A DNA stretch of 33,494 nucleotides from Clostridia bacterium. GTDB taxonomy: Bacteria > Bacillota > Clostridia > Oscillospirales > CAG-272. Both the position numbers and the translations under genes were made by a program. The notes below the pieces were generated by a model. That model was not told the origin of the DNA and made no database searches. It worked only from the letters and a program-made list of their open reading frames with translations. Shown here one piece after another: positions 32,885 to 33,494 of the stretch (positions within the stretch are counted from its first letter, which is position 1; each line of letters begins with the position of its first letter). Where the stretch lies: assembly GCA_017465885.1 (NCBI GenBank), contig JAFTVG010000020.1, positions 1 through 33,494 of the forward strand, written 5' to 3'.

Positions 32885-33494
32885 ATGGAAAACAGTAAGA
32901 TAGAACAATTAATACGTGACAAAGAGTTTTCATATCTCCAACCGTATTTTTATAATAATCGATATGCACTGCGCTGTGAATTAGGCGTTGGTGAGGGCGA
33001 TCAATATATGATCAATGCCAAGAATCGCGCAATGGAAATATTTAATATTTTATTTGCTGATGGCATAGATGCCATTATTTTCAATTATTGGATTTTTGAT
33101 TATTCTGATAGTGGTTGCGCAGAAAAAATAGCACTTGAAGAACTTGAAATAACTGTTGAAGAAAGTATTCATAACACACTTGAAAGTGAAGCCGATAATT
33201 TACGATTCCTTTTAGAAATGCAAGCGGAATATCGGCATTTTTCAGTAAGGGATTTGGAAACATATGGCGATTTTGATGATGAATACATCGGTAAACAACG
33301 AAGAAATAGAATCATATGCTATAGTGATGGTAAAGCTTTTGATTATAGCGGACTAATCGACCAAGAGATTAGCGGGAACGGTCACAATGTTGGATTGGTA
33401 TCATTTCAAAATGAATGTATCTTTTCTGTATATGATGATCGAGGTTGTGATATTGTTTTTGCAACACATGAAAAAATGAAAAAATTCTATCACT
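32885..33494 (+). CDS. DUF3885-like protein, partial (3' end outside window)
   Basis: 203 codons are visible without a stop. AAAGGAAAC precedes the ATG at 32885. The N-terminus reads L-R-C-E-L-G-V-G-E then N-R-A-M-E-I-F-N-I-L-F, and the end of the visible part has I-F-S-V-Y-D-D-R-G-C-D-I-V-F. The R-x-E-L-G plus R-A-x-x-I-F pattern and the Y-D-D-R-G-x-D-I end match what I know of DUF3885 proteins, a family of unknown function. No signal peptide. The gene is visibly much richer in A and T than everything else here and uses different codons (for example AAT, ATA, TTA), a sign of transfer. Confidence 0.7.
   Translation, partial: MENSKIEQLIRDKEFSYLQPYFYNNRYALRCELGVGEGDQYMINAKNRAMEIFNILFADGIDAIIFNYWIFDYSDSGCAEKIALEELEITVEESIHNTLESEADNLRFLLEMQAEYRHFSVRDLETYGDFDDEYIGKQRRNRIICYSDGKAFDYSGLIDQEISGNGHNVGLVSFQNECIFSVYDDRGCDIVFATHEKMKKFYH

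Overview
The window looks like a chromosomal segment from a member of the Bacillota, class Clostridia, probably a gut or rumen bacterium known mainly from metagenomes. The grounds are strong AGGAGG ribosome-binding sites, TTGACA/TATAAT-type promoters with 17-bp spacers, a SpoVB-like flippase, a MecA-like adaptor, a long Prs variant, the GC-rich coding style, and several families of palindromic intergenic repeats. No rRNA, tRNA, phage or IS transposase gene was seen. Species cannot be named from the sequence alone.

Layout. 1-288: end of a terminator from an upstream gene, an array of small hairpins joined by a 9-bp constant sequence, and a 17-bp hairpin. 289-2349 (minus): uraA-upp uracil uptake and salvage operon. 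2553-4207 (plus): a beta-lactamase-fold serine hydrolase and a lipoprotein, each with its own promoter. 4208-4574: two diverged copies of a roughly 130-bp repeat and a terminator. 4575-7208 (minus): alaS. 7324-10391 (minus): a two-gene operon of a TerB_N/TerB_C-type protein and a DUF2791/BrxD-like P-loop ATPase. 10695-14414 (plus): a four-gene operon of ECF sigma factor, membrane anti-sigma-like protein, YfbK-type VWA lipoprotein and DUF4349 lipoprotein. 14460-17155: ComEC-like MBL hydrolase (minus), S1-domain protein (plus), YbaK-type deacylase (minus). 17302-20349 (minus): a 1015-residue surface-anchored calcineurin-type phosphoesterase. 20628-23812 (plus), divergent from it: a second ECF sigma factor with a very large membrane-anchored, propeller-like partner. 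23891-27074 (minus): integral membrane protein, RluA pseudouridine synthase, SpoVB-like flippase. 27287-29684 (plus): prs, MecA-like adaptor, family-4 uracil-DNA glycosylase. 29762-31568 (minus): a GNAT domain with membrane helices, a HAD phosphatase, a small lipoprotein. 31747-32523 (plus): GNAT acetyltransferase. 32524-33494: promoter, MITE-like palindromic element, hairpin cluster, and the start of an AT-rich DUF3885-like gene cut by the window end.

How the genes fit together. Most are housekeeping genes: uracil salvage, alanyl-tRNA charging and its proofreading by YbaK, PRPP synthesis, rRNA modification and DNA repair. Two parts are regulatory or accessory. First, two sigma/anti-sigma modules about 10 kb apart are clearly paralogous (aligned N-termini, overlapping stop/start junctions, one-helix partners with an ID-x-x-L/I-x-x-A motif). 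One carries VWA and DUF4349 envelope lipoproteins; the other carries an 875-residue sensor-like partner and is divergent from the large phosphoesterase. Together they suggest envelope-sensing regulation. Second, the TerB_N/BrxD-like pair belongs to families linked to BREX-type defence and stress islands, but no other BREX gene is visible. These two regions are the best candidates for a poorly described system.
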